Shown here piece by piece: positions 62,589 to 64,000 of a stretch of DNA of 64,000 nucleotides. The position numbers and the translations under genes are program-made. Numbering within the stretch: position 1 is the first letter of the stretch; every line of letters begins with the position of its first letter. This DNA comes from Ptychodera flava (lineage: Eukaryota > Hemichordata > Enteropneusta > Ptychoderidae): contig NC_091928.1 of the NCBI RefSeq assembly GCF_041260155.1, positions 31,357,388 through 31,421,387 on the forward strand. The letters are read 5' to 3'. Below the pieces are notes generated by a model, which worked only from the letters and a program-made list of their open reading frames with translations, did no database searches and was not told where the DNA came from.

Positions 62589-63915
62589 GACAAATAAATG
62601 ATGGCTTGTGTTTTCAATGTATTAAACATCCCATTTCGTCTGTGTCAATGTTAAAACATTAGATCCTTTCGTTTTCGGGATGTACGACGATGCAAACTTG
62701 CTTAAGACACTCATTCCTGTCACGTGGCTTAATTTTATCTTGCAAAGTTGCCAATATAAGTTTGACGTAACAGTCCCCTCCCAAAGTCCTAACAAATCTA
62801 AAAATAACTGTTTGAAAGCCATATATTAATCAATTGTCATATTATAGGCCAGTTGTATCTTTCAATTCAAATTCATTTAGTCACAACAAATGTAATCCGA
62901 AAAATATATAATAAAGGACAAAGGCTGGCCTCGACTAAGGTCCACAAACAATCAATGCGTGATCAAATACTTCCAGTAATGATTGAAACAACCATAAAAG
63001 AAAAACAACCAACTTACAAAAACTTATTTTAATTCAAACTTGGAAAATAAAATGGCGCCATAATGCCGTTAGAGCGTTTGCTTCTCTGTTATTTAGCACA
63101 GATAATCAAATTTAGTGTTTTTACGAGTTTGGACCTACTGTTAAATGTAGAATCGATTTGTGTACTTCAGAAAATCATGGCGGAAATATTGTTTTGAACG
63201 ATTTTTGATACTTTCACAAGATGATATTCAGTTATGCGTTACGTTTTGCGTTATTGTCTCCAATCTTTCATCTCACTGATCTATCAAATAATATAAGTAA
63301 AAGACAAAAGCAAAACACTTTATATTTTTACTTGTGACACTAATAGACTATCGACATTAAATATCCATGAATAAGATGTAGTCCATGGAAAACACGGCCA
63401 AGGCGATGTTCTAGAGTATTTTTACCACTACGAATTCCTCAGTTATCATTCCCACCTTTCCTATGGTACATGCCACCGATGTGTTCTACCCATTTACAAA
63501 GAAGTAGCTCCGAAAATCGAAGACGTTTTATTTATGCAGATTAGGGAGCCTTCAATAATTACAGGGGGTGGGCCGGGGGAATCGGGGAGAGGTCACTTAT
63601 TACAAAACTGTTAAAGGGGGAGGGTCACTTTTTATAAATTTATCTTAGGGGGGTGGTCATTTTTGGCAGAAGCTGATTTTATAGCCAAACCTTTGATTGT
63701 CTGTGTGATATTTCCTGAATAGAAAATCACCTACGAAATACGCTTATTCTTTAAATACGTACACATTATCTACAAGTTTCACAAGCAAAGAAGAGGCAGT
63801 GGTATCCTACATTAAACACCTTGACCAGTTAAAAATGATGAAAGACAAGAGAAAAAAACATGTGCAACAGGTTGAAAAGTGTATATCAATTATCAAATGT
63901 ACATAAAAGAAAATA
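62589..63915. repeat. duplicated 3'-flank block, copy C
   Basis: Aligns with copy B (39010-40128) nearly base for base, and lacks the TIR element at 40129-41700 (single TA at 63914-63915). It includes the G-rich minisatellite at about 63565-63670. Confidence 0.8.
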
Positions 63916-64000
63916 TATTGTTAGTTTTATATTGGAAAAAATTGTGCCTAGTTCTCTCATAGACTACCACGTATAGTGAAACAACATTTCAGTGAAATTC
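63916..64000. repeat. start of a second ~177-bp satellite array, cut by the window end
   Basis: Matches the start of the array at 41703 (TATTGTTAGTTTTATATTGG). Confidence 0.8.

Overview
The window is AT-rich animal nuclear DNA: genes split by GT-AG introns, long microsatellites, Penelope-like, CR1/L2-group and L1/Tx1-group retroelements, and many palindromic DNA-transposon derivatives. The mix suggests a marine invertebrate, perhaps a deuterostome such as a hemichordate, amphioxus or echinoderm; the species cannot be fixed by reading. No bacterial features, rRNA, tRNA or CRISPR were seen.

The only convincing host genes are four paralogues of one family: Golgi-type, type II membrane sulfotransferase-like proteins of about 380-396 residues. 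Each has two coding exons. A short first exon encodes a cytoplasmic tail and a membrane anchor. A phase-2 intron follows, and then a roughly 1 kb exon encodes the whole catalytic domain, with a KSGGTT 5'-phosphosulfate loop and an RDPLERxISSY-type 3'-phosphate motif. The genes lie at 1565-3722 (+), 8035-9465 (+), 19574-22101 (-) and 36036-38135 (+). Three further first exons have no catalytic exon: a decayed one at 15309-15425 and two intact ones at 60816-60937 and 61884-62023.

Layout. 1-9.5 kb: genes 1 and 2. 10-11.7 kb: a Penelope-like element (PLE1) with a GIY-YIG endonuclease and inverted pseudo-LTRs, each holding a candidate hammerhead ribozyme. 12.5-16 kb: a decayed gene copy hit by a second Penelope-like element, itself hit by a TTAA-flanked element. 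18-19.4 kb: retroelement debris. 19.6-25.5 kb: gene 3 and its duplicated 5' flank. 25.6-27.7 kb: an L1/Tx1-type relic. 28-35 kb: repeated non-coding blocks. 35-38.1 kb: gene 4. 38.6-49.9 kb: duplicated flanking blocks with TIR elements, a ~177-bp satellite and a ~146-bp array. 52.2-57.6 kb: a giant inverted repeat enclosing a third Penelope-type RT and a CACTA-like insert. 58-64 kb: a second copy of the gene 3 and gene 4 first-exon regions, with the gene 4-like catalytic exon deleted at a visible junction.

The locus looks like a sulfotransferase-like family growing by segmental duplication, with transposons dating the copies. Several insertions have matching empty sites elsewhere in the window, so their boundaries can be read directly. 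The most notable observations are the hammerhead ribozymes, the giant foldback around an RT, the palindromic element built from TTCTCGC heptamers, and the paired orphan anchor exons.
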